Part shown: positions 1 through 10,256 of the stretch, piece after piece
Layout of the letters: the number at the start of each line of letters is the position of its first letter
Position numbering within the stretch: the stretch's first letter is position 1
Assembly (NCBI GenBank): GCA_903824965.1
Contig: CAIJYR010000202.1
Location: 1-34,743 of the forward strand
DNA from: an uncultured Thiotrichales bacterium
Lineage (GTDB): Bacteria; Pseudomonadota; Gammaproteobacteria; CAIRSR01
Length of the DNA: 34,743 nt
Direction: 5' to 3'
Made by a program: the position numbers and the translations under genes
The notes under the pieces: model-generated
Database searches by the model: none
What the model saw: only the letters and a program-made list of their open reading frames with translations
What the model was told of the DNA's origin: nothing

Positions 1-2161
1 GCAAGTGAGCCTGGAACAAAGTGCCAAGCCCATTCCAGGGATGAGCAAATTTTGGATCCAGTTCAATGGCCTTCCGATAGGCGGCCTCTGCTTCCTCATA
101 TCGGTGCACGTGATCCTGGAACAAATTGCCAAGCCCATTCCAGGGATAAGCAAATTTTGGATCCAGTTCAATGGCCTTCCGATAGGCGGCCTCTGCATCA
201 TCATGACGCGACAATTTATCGGTTAGTAATACAGCGAGTACATACCAACTTTGTGCAGTAACCGTTGTATCAGTGCTCAGGACTATTACTTTCCGCAGGA
301 CTTCCTCAGCGAGAGAAAACCAAGTGGAATGATTACTTAACTTCCAACCCAACCTCAAAAGATTGTATGGGCTTGTGCTTTCATCACTCGCTTTCTGAAC
401 CAGTGGTTTAATACGTTCAAAAAGTACCCGTTCTAGTTCCGGTAGTAAACTTCTTGTCGTCGAAGTATCCACCAAGGCCATTGCCACTCCGTCCGGTTGC
501 CCTACTTGTTCGGCACGATCGAAGGCACGCTGAGTAAGTCTACCACGATCATAGACACTACTCTGAAACTCAGGCCATACATCTACGCCTAACCATACCC
601 AGTAATCGGGCCATGTCTCCATGCTATGGAAAAGTGGTTCTCTATCATCCTTACGAATCGGCGCACATAGGAAACGTAGCAGTCCCTCACGAGGAGACTC
701 GTTGACGATCTCGGCCCATTCCCGTTGAGATTTATAGAGGCGCTCAAGAATCATCCGATTGTCTTCGTAAAGCTTCTCAAACTCATCCGATGCTTCATCA
801 AAGGACTTCATGAGTGCATTCACTTGGAATTGACTCATGGTTGGCAATGCGTTCAATACGCTTCGTTTCTCTTCCTTTAATAACGATATGGAATAACATA
901 ACTTTGTAATGAACAAATCTTCGTCTAACTCTACACCAGGAGACGGGCGCAGAATCTCAAGCCTTCGTGCTTTGATTCGCTCATGAGTTTGGTCTACTGG
1001 TGCCAAAGGCCAGTACCACGGCGGCAATGCTGTCAAAGGTGCTTGCATCGTAGAAGAAGGCGCGGATTTAGACAGCGACTTTCTGCTTGAGGGTGGCATC
1101 TCCTTGGGATCTGGCCTACTCTCTACTTGGGCCAGAGAGAGAATCCGACGACGCGAGCGGTGAATTGCCTCATCCATCAAAGCTTCACGATCTGCGTCGG
1201 ATATATTGCGAAGTTCGATCCAATCTGTGACAAGCTTGACCTCACGAGCATAGATAGAGTGAGGTCGCTGGAGGATCAGCGGTTTGTCACTGATGGCGAG
1301 TACCGAGGAATAGTGTAGGTAAAACATTTCCGGTGGCCGTTCCTGGATGCCACTTTGTGTATGTTTTCCAGATTGTTCAACCAGTGCATGTGCTCTATCC
1401 AAAGCGTCTAGAGTCTCGCCGTCATCACTGTTGGGAATGGGCGAGAATACCACTGCAAGTTGTTTCCGGTAGCTGTATAGCGGGATTTTATGATGGCGCA
1501 ATGCGTCTAGTGTCTGTTTTAGGCCAGCTTGGTTCTGTTCGTTCAGGCCAGCAACCGTAACGATACGATTCGGCAGATAACCAAGGCCAATATCCACCAT
1601 TTCTGGATAGCCCGTGCGACAATCAATAAAAACGTAGTCGATCTCTTTGCCATTGTGTTTGTACGAGAGTAGATCCTCGTGAATGGCTTTGGCAAGGGTA
1701 CGCAGACCTTTTTGATTGGCGGATTCTGATTGATCAGACGGTTCTGTATCCCAGCCGGATGGGATTTTGTGCAACAATGGCGTGAGTGTGGTATCAGTCG
1801 GACGAAACTTCGAACTACCCGCATCGATCACGAGTAACTGTCCAGACCCTGAGAAAGCGATACCCGCTTCTTGAAGACGCACCTCTCGCAATAACTTGGA
1901 GGGTGGTAAAAAACGGAAGTATTTTTCGTCGGATTCTTCCTGGTCATAATAGAGATCCAGTAGGTCACTCATGCCAAAACCGTGAGCCTCTGGGTCCACC
2001 CACGGGCCAAGGATGGGCATCAGCGACAATCCAGGTGCTGATAGATCTAAATCAATCAAGACAATGGTTTTTCCCCGTTCAGCGAGTTGTACCCCAACAT
2101 TGGTCAACAACGCTGTCCGTCCCACTCCGCCCTTGAAAGAGAAAAAGCTGATAATCTCCAT
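1..2161 (-). CDS. KGGVGR-variant ParA/MinD-like P-loop ATPase with C-terminal TPR repeats (partial, runs off left edge)
   Basis: Reverse complement from ATG at 2161 reads MEIISFFSFKGGVGRTALLTNVGVQLAERGKTIVLIDLDLSAPGLSLMPILGPWVDPEAHGFGMSDLLDLYYDQEES..., a deviant Walker A (KGGVGRT). The C-terminal end reads AEAAYRKAIELDPKFAYPWNGLGNLFQDHVHRYEEAEAAYRKAIELDPKFAHPWNGLGTLFQ (TPR). Codon phase was checked at 1636, 1048, 838 and 25 and is constant with 2161. Not in the ORF track because no stop lies inside the window. Confidence 0.88.
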   Translation of the reverse strand, partial: MEIISFFSFKGGVGRTALLTNVGVQLAERGKTIVLIDLDLSAPGLSLMPILGPWVDPEAHGFGMSDLLDLYYDQEESDEKYFRFLPPSKLLREVRLQEAGIAFSGSGQLLVIDAGSSKFRPTDTTLTPLLHKIPSGWDTEPSDQSESANQKGLRTLAKAIHEDLLSYKHNGKEIDYVFIDCRTGYPEMVDIGLGYLPNRIVTVAGLNEQNQAGLKQTLDALRHHKIPLYSYRKQLAVVFSPIPNSDDGETLDALDRAHALVEQSGKHTQSGIQERPPEMFYLHYSSVLAISDKPLILQRPHSIYAREVKLVTDWIELRNISDADREALMDEAIHRSRRRILSLAQVESRPDPKEMPPSSRKSLSKSAPSSTMQAPLTALPPWYWPLAPVDQTHERIKARRLEILRPSPGVELDEDLFITKLCYSISLLKEEKRSVLNALPTMSQFQVNALMKSFDEASDEFEKLYEDNRMILERLYKSQREWAEIVNESPREGLLRFLCAPIRKDDREPLFHSMETWPDYWVWLGVDVWPEFQSSVYDRGRLTQRAFDRAEQVGQPDGVAMALVDTSTTRSLLPELERVLFERIKPLVQKASDESTSPYNLLRLGWKLSNHSTWFSLAEEVLRKVIVLSTDTTVTAQSWYVLAVLLTDKLSRHDDAEAAYRKAIELDPKFAYPWNGLGNLFQDHVHRYEEAEAAYRKAIELDPKFAHPWNGLGTLFQAHL

Positions 2162-2223
2162 GACTTATAGCATCCAATGTTTGGTGAATGGTCGTCGAAG
2201 GCGCTGAGTATAACGGGTGTAGT

Positions 2224-3165
2224 CTATGCGGCTCTTTGCATTAGTATGGCCATCTTCGATCTGCGTGGGCGTTCTGCGGTTTTTCTGAGTTCTTGATACT
2301 CTTCAAGTAGAGGAATAGCGACATCTTCTAAAAACTCAAGAGAACAGGTTAGGTCGTCGTTCTTGTTTTTAGGGTCTACACAACATTCTTTTAATCCGCC
2401 CAAGAACAACTTTGCCCATGCAGGATCTGTTTCGAGGACGCACCCATGACGCCAGCACATGCCCCGCCAGCGGGAAAGAAATGCTTTGTCGGTACACATG
2501 CGGTGCATTTGGATAAAATACTTTTTCCCAGCTTCTTCGGGCATGACCTTTACGGCAGCGTTGTACAGCGTGAACAAGAGATCCAGGTTTTCGGGCTTGG
2601 CTTTTAAAACCGCGTCGAGTGTTTTTCGGATGACTGAGACTTGGTGTGGGGGCAACTCGTTTCCCAGATTAGGGTGAGAGGTGGCTACCCACAGTTCCAA
2701 TACTGCGTATGCCATGGATCGCTTCGATGCTTCCCTGATCAGAATCTCTTCCAAAGGCGGGGGCAAAGTCATCAAATACCCCCACAAGCTACCGAGCAGT
2801 TGTCGCGCAAGAGCGGGCGTATCCGTGACATGGCAGAATGCGACCAAACGGGCCAGATCATCAAGACGTGGTGTGGGTGCGTCTGTTTCGTGGAGCGTCT
2901 GTAAATACTGTTCCATGATCAACCGACGAAAACATTCCAATGCCTGAGGTGCATTGTCCTGTTTTGGGGTCAGATCCCGATAGAGATGGTAGAAGAGGAG
3001 GAGATGGTTCGGCTCGTGCGTGAGAAGTGACGGTGATACCAGGCCATGGACGGATTCGCTCTTGCCATCCAGACGTGCAAGCAAGACCTCCCGTGCCTGA
3101 CCGGTGCAGCCCCCCTCCATGAGGCGACGAAAACCCTTGACATAAGCATCAGCAGCATTGGCCAT
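2224..3165 (-). CDS. hypothetical helical protein, middle gene of the KGGVGR-ATPase operon
   Basis: 313-aa ORF whose ATG overlaps the upstream stop as TAATG at 3167-3163; same strand as the ATPase gene, with a 62-bp gap to it. No family recognised. Confidence 0.8.
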   Translation of the reverse strand: MANAADAYVKGFRRLMEGGCTGQAREVLLARLDGKSESVHGLVSPSLLTHEPNHLLLFYHLYRDLTPKQDNAPQALECFRRLIMEQYLQTLHETDAPTPRLDDLARLVAFCHVTDTPALARQLLGSLWGYLMTLPPPLEEILIREASKRSMAYAVLELWVATSHPNLGNELPPHQVSVIRKTLDAVLKAKPENLDLLFTLYNAAVKVMPEEAGKKYFIQMHRMCTDKAFLSRWRGMCWRHGCVLETDPAWAKLFLGGLKECCVDPKNKNDDLTCSLEFLEDVAIPLLEEYQELRKTAERPRRSKMAILMQRAA

Positions 3166-4028
3166 TAGACGCGATCCGGTTTCCAGGGGGGATAATAGGT
3201 GAGCTGGACGAAAGTGTCCTCTTCAAGATCGGCGTAGGGTATCGATTGAGAGATTAACTCCGGTCGTCCTTCATGCTTTGCACTGCTGGAAGCAACATCT
3301 GCTTCCTCTTTTGGAGCGGTGGGATCAGTATAGCCGTAGGGACGCTCGGTTAGATCGGGTGTAAAACGAGAATGCGCACCATAACCATCGATACTGCTTG
3401 GCTTATATAAACCCACAGGCAAATCGCTGACTTTAAGTGTAATTTCTACTGCGCCGTACCGTTCGGCAGCCTCAATGGTACCTTTCAACAGAGCCAATTC
3501 CTCGACATAGCTCTCTCCATCGGTGGGAGCACCCCGCAGCTCCGAAGACGTCCACCAGGTCCACCAGCACGGAAATCTCTCATTATGCATACGTCCTTGA
3601 AAAGCGAACTTGCCTACGCTGGCTTTTCCGTTCACGACCAATTTAGCCAACAGGTCATCTGCTCTCTCAAGATCCTCAGGAGTGTCCCCGAAATGATAGG
3701 CCGTGAAAGCATCCCCAGCTACTACCCTGCGCAACCATGTATCGCCTGGTAGGGTACATTGCTTCCCCGCTGCTTTTGGGCGAAAGGAATAGTGATCGCG
3801 CACCACCCCTTCAAGATGGCCTGTTGCATCTGCAACCTCCTTGCTGCAAGCCGCCTCGATTGACTGCTGGGCGCTCTGGCTGATGTTTCCGTGTTGACAC
3901 CACATAACAGGGTTGTGACGATCACGCCTGATGTTGTCCAGTGTACGCCGATACGTCCCCGCAGGGGTACCGTTCGAGTTCAACGCTTCTAACTGCCGCA
4001 AGAAAGAATCCATCAGGAATATTCTCAC
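3165..4028 (-). CDS. hypothetical protein, first gene of the KGGVGR-ATPase operon
   Basis: 287-aa ORF (GTG at 4028 or ATG at 4013), TAATG-coupled to the downstream ORF, preceded by a good sigma70-like promoter. No family recognised. Confidence 0.78.
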   Translation of the reverse strand: MRIFLMDSFLRQLEALNSNGTPAGTYRRTLDNIRRDRHNPVMWCQHGNISQSAQQSIEAACSKEVADATGHLEGVVRDHYSFRPKAAGKQCTLPGDTWLRRVVAGDAFTAYHFGDTPEDLERADDLLAKLVVNGKASVGKFAFQGRMHNERFPCWWTWWTSSELRGAPTDGESYVEELALLKGTIEAAERYGAVEITLKVSDLPVGLYKPSSIDGYGAHSRFTPDLTERPYGYTDPTAPKEEADVASSSAKHEGRPELISQSIPYADLEEDTFVQLTYYPPWKPDRV

Positions 4029-4088
4029 TGTTCAGATAGTTATGTGAGATGCACAAGTTCGCAAGGTTCGATGCCGATTTATCCCCCT

Positions 4089-4118
4089 ATTTTATCAAGC
4101 TTTGTTCTGGTTTGTCAA
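4089..4118 (-). promoter_or_regulatory. putative sigma70 promoter of the three-gene operon
   Basis: On the minus strand: TTGACA (4118-4113), 18-nt spacer, TAAAAT (4094-4089), about 60 bp upstream of the 4028 start. Confidence 0.6.
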
Positions 4119-4131
4119 CTGCATTGTCAGT

Positions 4132-6218
4132 CTAGTCCCGAACCCAGTCTTCTACCAATCGACTCGGTTCATGGGGTGATTCGGTCAGCGGAGGGACTGG
4201 CAAACCACGCAAATGACGCAAACTCATTCGTACCATATCGAAAATCACCACCCACAGTACCAACACGAAAAAGACAGTGAGACCGGCATCCAGACGTTGA
4301 TTAAAGATCAATTTCTCCGCGATGGCTGCTTTTTCTGGAGGCAAAGTGCCAAGGGCCAATTTGTCGGCTAAGTTGCTGGCTGCCGTCAGAAAACCAACAC
4401 GCACATCCTCGCTCATGATCTTTTCCCAAGCTGCGCTCGTCGTCACAAGGGCGAGCCATCCGAGTGGCAATCCCGTGATCCATGCGTGACGTCCTTGCCC
4501 AGATTTCACCAAGATACCGGTTGCGACCGAGAGCGCAATGGCCGCAAGCATCTGGTTAGAGATCCCAAACAGCGGCCAGAGAATATTCACCCCACCATTG
4601 GGATCGATCACGCCAATGTACAGAAAATAACCCCAAGCGGCCACAATCACCCCACTCGTCAACATCACAGACGGATACCAAGAAGTCCGACCCAAGGGTG
4701 CCCATAGGTTTCCGAGAAAATCCTGAAGCATGAATCGCCCGACCCGTGTACCGCATCCAAAGTCGATAGGATAAAAACCGCCTCGAACATAATGGCAAAG
4801 TGGTACCACAAAGAGAGCACCCCTTTTCCAAAGGCACTGCTAAAAATCATGGCCATCCCAATCGCAAGCGACGGTGCCCCTCCCGTGCGGGCAAAAAGAC
4901 TGCTTTCACCGGCCATCTGGGCGAGCTGATTCATGTGAGCAACGGTCACGGGAAAGCCCCACGAAGCAATGGTGGCCACCGCACTCGCTGCCGTTGTACC
5001 CACCACGCCCGATGGGCTGTTGATGGCAAAATAGACACCAGGCTCCAGAAGGGTAGCCGCAATCAATGCCATAATGGCCACAAACGATTCTAGTACCATG
5101 CCACCGTATCCAATGGGCCGAATGTCGCGCTCGTTGGCAAGTAATTTTGGCGTTGTGCCCGATGCAATCAGGGAATGAAAACCAGAGATGGCACCACAAG
5201 CAATCGTAATAAAGACAAAAGGAAACAGTTTTCCACCGAAGATAGGCCCAGTCCCATCCGTGAACCGCGTGAGCGCGGGCATTCGGATCTCCGGATGCAA
5301 AACGACAATGGCCACCGCGAGCAACAAAATGGTACCCAATTTCACAAAGGTAGAAAGATAATCACGCGGTGCCAGCAACAACCACACTGGCAAAACCGCA
5401 GCAAAAAAACCATACACAATCACAGCCCACGCAAGCGACAGGCCATCCTGATCAAACCAAGGACGCAACAGCGGTGAATGATCCACCCAACCACCACCAG
5501 CCACAGCAACGAGCAACAAAACCAGACCCAAAAGTGAACCCTCGATGATCCGTCCAGGGCGGATATCCCGCAAATACACGCCTACCAGCATAGCAATGGG
5601 AATGGTAGCCGCCACGGTAGACGTCGCCCAGGGGCTGTGTTTCATGGCATTGACCAACACCAACCCAAGCACTGCGATGAGAATCACCATGATCACGAGC
5701 GTTCCCACCAGGGCTGCGGCCCCTCCCATTGGGCCTAATTCATCGCGTGCCATTTGGCCAAGGCTGCGACCATCACGACGAGTGGAAAAAAACAGGATCA
5801 CCATATCCTGCACACAGCCTCCCAACACCGAACCGACTAAGATCCACAAGGTTCCCTGCAAATAACCAAACTGTGCTGCGAGGGTCGGCCCAATAAGGGG
5901 GCCAGGGCCAGCAATGGCCGCAAAATGATGCCCAAAGACGATCCATCGGTGGGTCGGCACAAAATCTCGAGCATTGTCGAAGCGTTCCGCAGGGGTCGCC
6001 CTGGTTTCATCGATCGCCAAAACCCGTGCCGCAATCCAAGCACTGTAAAAGCGATAGGCCAACGCATGGGTGGCAACTGCTGCGACGACAAACCATAGTG
6101 CATTGATGGTTTCCCCGCGAGCACTCGCAATCCCTCCCAGGGCGGAGGCTCCCGCAATGGCCACGAGTATCCAAAGCGTGTGACGTAACCAGCCCACGCT
6201 GGTCAGTGGCTTGATCAT
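4132..6218 (-). pseudogene. cstA: CstA-family carbon starvation / peptide transporter, split by a frameshift
   Basis: ORF 4665..6218 gives CstA N-terminal and central parts ([56 protein letters not shown]). ORF 4132..4809 continues in another frame ([21 protein letters not shown]...GVNILWPLFGISNQMLAAIAL). The junction is TTGGATGCGGTACACGGG, where TTG GAT GCG GGT ACA CGG would restore LDAGTR. Confidence 0.85.
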
Positions 6219-6859
6219 GGATTTTCGCCTCTTGATTCGGGGTTTTCAGGACTGGGTTTTTCAGTACGGTTGCGGTGACGGTAGACATACACTCCCACAA
6301 CGGTTGCCGCAAAGGCCAACGCGCCGAGGACAATCCAGAACCCATGGGCCATCATCCAATCACGACGATCGCCGATGAAGTACCCAGACACCAACAGGAT
6401 CGCATTCCAGAGACCCGCTCCAAAGAAGGTGTACAGTAAAAACCTCTGTTGGTTCATGCGTGCGAGTCCTGCTGGCAGAGAAATCAGGTGACGCACCCCA
6501 GGCACAAACCGTCCGCTGAAAATAGAAATCTCTCCGTGATCACGGACGAAGCGTTCGGTTTGGTGCAAATGATGCTCGCGGATGAGAAAAAAGCGTCCAA
6601 AGCGCAACAACACCGGTCGACCCAGCCACCGCGCAAGATGGTAGCTGCCGAGGGAGCCTACAAGGGAACCCAGATTGGCCGCGATGAGCACCCATCCGAG
6701 GGTTAAGTGTCCCGTCGCAACCAGGTAGCCTGCTGGGGCCATCACCAATTCGGAGGGTACGGGAAACACAGAACTCTCTAGGGCCATGAGGACAAAGATG
6801 GCCGAGTAATCCAGTTGTCCCAACAGAGACAACACATCCTGGGTAAAAACTTCGCTCAT
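6215..6859 (-). CDS. DedA-family membrane protein (SNARE-associated/VTT domain)
   Basis: ORF 6215..7177 trimmed to [46 protein letters not shown]...; the E-S-x-x-P-VPSE and [22 protein letters not shown] motifs are typical of DedA. Confidence 0.88.
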   Translation of the reverse strand: MSEVFTQDVLSLLGQLDYSAIFVLMALESSVFPVPSELVMAPAGYLVATGHLTLGWVLIAANLGSLVGSLGSYHLARWLGRPVLLRFGRFFLIREHHLHQTERFVRDHGEISIFSGRFVPGVRHLISLPAGLARMNQQRFLLYTFFGAGLWNAILLVSGYFIGDRRDWMMAHGFWIVLGALAFAATVVGVYVYRHRNRTEKPSPENPESRGENP

Positions 6860-6918
6860 AAAAGAACCGTCAGGCCGTGTGGTATGGTAGAAACCGATTC
6901 TAACGCAAGAGGCTTTGT

Positions 6919-7440
6919 ATGCGCATTGGTCATGGTTTTGATGCCCATCGTTTCGCGGCGGGTCGACGTTTGGTGCTAGGTGGCGTGGACATTCCCTTCG
7001 ATCGCGGTTTGGTGGCCCACTCGGATGGAGATGTCGTGATCCACGCCTTATGTGATGCCCTCTTGGGGGCGGCGGGTTTGGGAGACATCGGACGGCATTT
7101 TCCAGACACTTCGACGGAATTTGCGGGTATTGACAGTCGGATCCTGCTAGACAGAGTGATGCACACACTGCACGCACAATCGCTGTCTGTGGGGAATGCC
7201 GATGTGACCATCGTGGCCCAGGTACCCCGCCTTGCCCACTATGTCGATGCGATGCGCGTCAACCTAGCACAGGACATGGGGGTTACGGTGGGTCAGGTCA
7301 ACGTGAAGGCGACGACCACCGAGCGGATGGGATACACCGGCCGTGAAGAGGGCATTGCGGTACACGCGGTGGTGTTGCTTGTCAACGGATCAGGGACATC
7401 CGAGGCTGCTGTCCCAACGGTTCACCACGGCACAGAATAA
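6919..7440 (+). CDS. ispF: 2-C-methyl-D-erythritol 2,4-cyclodiphosphate synthase
   Basis: [12 protein letters not shown]...[44 protein letters not shown]...[25 protein letters not shown]. Confidence 0.95.
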   Translation: MRIGHGFDAHRFAAGRRLVLGGVDIPFDRGLVAHSDGDVVIHALCDALLGAAGLGDIGRHFPDTSTEFAGIDSRILLDRVMHTLHAQSLSVGNADVTIVAQVPRLAHYVDAMRVNLAQDMGVTVGQVNVKATTTERMGYTGREEGIAVHAVVLLVNGSGTSEAAVPTVHHGTE

Positions 7441-8010
7441 ATCTGCCGTACACTCTGCGTCGTACAGGGCAGAGTGTGCCTCATCGGAGTGCCAGGGCAA
7501 TCCCGCTGCTTGGACGGCCTTGGCCAGCACGGTTTGACCAAAGGCAAGTCCTGCCAAGGTCGCCGTGTCAAAGGTCGTAAAGGCATGAAAAGGATTCTGC
7601 TTGATGCCACTGCGTGCGGCGGCTGCCTTCAGAAAACTGATGTCAAATGCAGGGTTGTGTCCCACCAGGATCGCACGGGTGCATCCCGCCTCACGGATGG
7701 CCTTTCGGATCGGCACAAAGATGCCCTCCAATGCCTCTCGTTCCGGTACCGCAAAACGAAAGGGATGAAAGGGATCGATCCCCGTGAACGCCAGGGACGA
7801 AGGCTCTAGGTTGGCGTTGGGGAAGGGAATCACATGGGCACTCAGGGTCTCACCGCGTTCTAAGCGTTGGTTCGCGCCCATCCGCAACGGTACCGCCGCG
7901 ATCTCTAGGAGTGCATCGGTGTGGGGGTTGAAGCCTGCGGTTTCTACGTCGATGACGACCGGCAGAAAACCACGAAAACGGGTCGCAATGGTGTGTGTTC
8001 GTTCTAACAT
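7390..8010 (-). CDS. rnt: Ribonuclease T-like DEDD 3'-5' exonuclease
   Basis: [32 protein letters not shown]...[52 protein letters not shown]...[14 protein letters not shown]. Confidence 0.9.
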   Translation of the reverse strand: MLERTHTIATRFRGFLPVVIDVETAGFNPHTDALLEIAAVPLRMGANQRLERGETLSAHVIPFPNANLEPSSLAFTGIDPFHPFRFAVPEREALEGIFVPIRKAIREAGCTRAILVGHNPAFDISFLKAAAARSGIKQNPFHAFTTFDTATLAGLAFGQTVLAKAVQAAGLPWHSDEAHSALYDAECTADLFCAVVNRWDSSLGCP

Positions 8011-8124
8011 GGGTGTGCATCATACGCAAAGCAGTGGCGTATGCGATAGCGTTTTTTTATGCAAAACGGTATATTGAAAAACAGAACCTTATGATTGATC
8101 TACCGATAGAACAAGAGACCGACA

Positions 8125-9225
8125 ATGCGTTTTACCATCCAAAGAGAGGCACTGCTCAAACCCCTCCAAGCGGTAGCCAGCGTAGTCGAGCGACGGCAGG
8201 CGTTGCCGATCCTGGGGAACCTGTTGTTGTCCGTGACAGAGCATGAACTGTCGGTGACGGCCACTGACCTCGAAGTAGAACTGGTGTACAGAATTCCCCT
8301 GATGTGGGCAGAACCGGGCCGTACCACCGTGCCTGCGCGTAAAGTGTTGGATATCTGCCGTGCGCTTTCTGAGGGGTCGGAACTCAGCATGGTCTTAGAG
8401 AAAGATCGGTTGTTGCTGCGTGCGGGGAAAAGCCGTTATACCCTGGCCACTTTGCCCGCCGATGAGTTTCCGAACGTTGAGGAAATACAGGGCGGGATGC
8501 GATTGACACTTCCCCAAAGTGTCCTAAAAGGCATTGTTGCAAAAACGCATTTTGCAATGGCGGTTGCGGATGTGCGCTACTTTTTGATTGGGTTGTTGCT
8601 CGAAGTCGAGCGTGGTTGGTTGCGAACGTGCGCAACCGATGGACATCGTCTTGCTTTTGCCGAAGTCGAATCGGAGGTACAGCCAACCACGCCCCTGCAG
8701 GTGATTGTTCCACGCAAGGGTGTGGCGGAGCTTTTGCGGTTGTTACAAGATTCGCCCGTGCCTGTGGAAGTTGTGTTGGGCACGAACCATATTCAGGTCA
8801 TCTTGCCTGACGCGACGTTTACTTCCAAACTCATTGATGGTCGTTTTCCCGATTATCGGCGTGTCATTCCAAACGCAGTCACCAAGGTGGCCACGGCAGA
8901 TCGAGAAGAACTGCGCAGAGCACTGAACCGAGCCGCCATTATCTCAAACGAAAAGTTCCGTGGCATTCGTTTTCAAGTGTCTGAAAATAAAATTGTGATC
9001 CTGGCTGCCAATCCCGAACAAGACGAAGCAGAAGAAGAAATCGCCGCAGAATACCAAGGCGATGCTTTGGAGATTGGTTTCAATGTGGGCTATCTCTTGG
9101 ACGCCCTCGGTGCTATTGAGGCAGATCGGGTTACGATAGGATTTGTCAACGCAGACAGCAGCGCACTGCTCCAAGGCGTGGGGAATGAGTCCTGTCGCTA
9201 TGTGGTGATGCCGATGCGGTTATGA
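8125..9225 (+). CDS. dnaN: DNA polymerase III beta sliding clamp
   Basis: MRFTIQREALLKPLQAVASVVERRQALPILGNLLLSVTEHELSVTATDLEVEL...; C-terminus SCRYVVMPMRL. Confidence 0.97.
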   Translation: MRFTIQREALLKPLQAVASVVERRQALPILGNLLLSVTEHELSVTATDLEVELVYRIPLMWAEPGRTTVPARKVLDICRALSEGSELSMVLEKDRLLLRAGKSRYTLATLPADEFPNVEEIQGGMRLTLPQSVLKGIVAKTHFAMAVADVRYFLIGLLLEVERGWLRTCATDGHRLAFAEVESEVQPTTPLQVIVPRKGVAELLRLLQDSPVPVEVVLGTNHIQVILPDATFTSKLIDGRFPDYRRVIPNAVTKVATADREELRRALNRAAIISNEKFRGIRFQVSENKIVILAANPEQDEAEEEIAAEYQGDALEIGFNVGYLLDALGAIEADRVTIGFVNADSSALLQGVGNESCRYVVMPMRL

Positions 9226-10256
9226 CCAAACAACCGAGCGTTGTCGTGGTTGGGTGCGGCAAGGTCGGGTCGCGTTGGGACGAAACCGACCGCAGGGACG
9301 CTGTGTTGACGCACGCGGGTGCTTGGAATCGTTTGGGGGTCTTGTGTGCCTTGGTCGATTCCGATCCTGTGCGCCTTGCGAGTGCCGGTCGTCATTGGGG
9401 GATTGATGCCCTCTATACCGATTACCGTACTGCATTCCTGGAGACACGGCCCGACATCGTGAGCATCGCGACCCCTACGGCGTTGCGCTTGCCCGTGGTC
9501 GAGGCAGCATTCGCAGCGGGTGCACGCACCCTTCTCCTAGAAAAACCTGTGGCGGCGACGTTAGAGGAGGTGCAAGCGATTCGTGCAGCGGTAGACGGCG
9601 CAGGGGCAGTGGTGGCCGTAAACTACCTGCGCCGCTACGATCCCACTTTGCGTACCCTTGCAGAAGAAATCTCGACGGGTTGTTTAGGGACGATCCAGCA
9701 CATCGTCGGCCGCTACGGAAAAGGCGTGTTAGAAAATGGATCCCACCTCATCGACTTGGTGCAGGGGTGGTTTGGTGCGGTGCAGCGGGTACAGGTCTTG
9801 CGGTGTGTGCAAGACGATCGCCTTAACCAAGATCCGACCCTGGATGCTGTGCTAGAACTAGGCACGATCCCGTTCTACCTGCTTGCGGTGGATCACCGCC
9901 AGTATGCGTTGTTCGAGCTAGACCTTGTGGGTACACAGGGTCGTATTACCCTAACGGATCGATGTGCGTCGATCGAGCGTTGGGAAGCCATGCCAGATCC
10001 GCTTTTTCCGAGCTACCGTGTGCTGCGTCCGAGGGAGGCATTGCATGTGGATCTGGGACATGCGCTTCTGCGAACGGCACAAGAGGTACGTGCCGTGTGG
10101 CGGGGTGAGCAATCAGCGCCAAGCTGTACATTGGACGATGGTATCGCTGCATTGCGCACGGTGTTGGCTCTGCGAGAAGCCAGACATGCCGTTGATGGCC
10201 GAATGCAGGTAGAATTAGGGATTCCTACACCGTTCAAGCGGAAGAACCCTCTGTGA
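9222..10256 (+). CDS. Gfo/Idh/MocA-family oxidoreductase
   Basis: N-terminal Rossmann VVVVGCGKVGSRW, DIVSIATPTALR, LLLEKPVAATLEEV; 4-nt ATGA overlap with the dnaN stop. Confidence 0.85.
   Translation: MTKQPSVVVVGCGKVGSRWDETDRRDAVLTHAGAWNRLGVLCALVDSDPVRLASAGRHWGIDALYTDYRTAFLETRPDIVSIATPTALRLPVVEAAFAAGARTLLLEKPVAATLEEVQAIRAAVDGAGAVVAVNYLRRYDPTLRTLAEEISTGCLGTIQHIVGRYGKGVLENGSHLIDLVQGWFGAVQRVQVLRCVQDDRLNQDPTLDAVLELGTIPFYLLAVDHRQYALFELDLVGTQGRITLTDRCASIERWEAMPDPLFPSYRVLRPREALHVDLGHALLRTAQEVRAVWRGEQSAPSCTLDDGIAALRTVLALREARHAVDGRMQVELGIPTPFKRKNPL

Noticed and set aside
5-261. Plus-strand repeat-like ORFs (MSLEQSAKPIPGMSKFW...)
   Set aside because: Antisense of the TPR repeats of the minus-strand ATPase gene.
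8011-8124. Possible oriC next to dnaN
   Set aside because: No DnaA-box-like TTATNCACA cluster visible in the short upstream interval.
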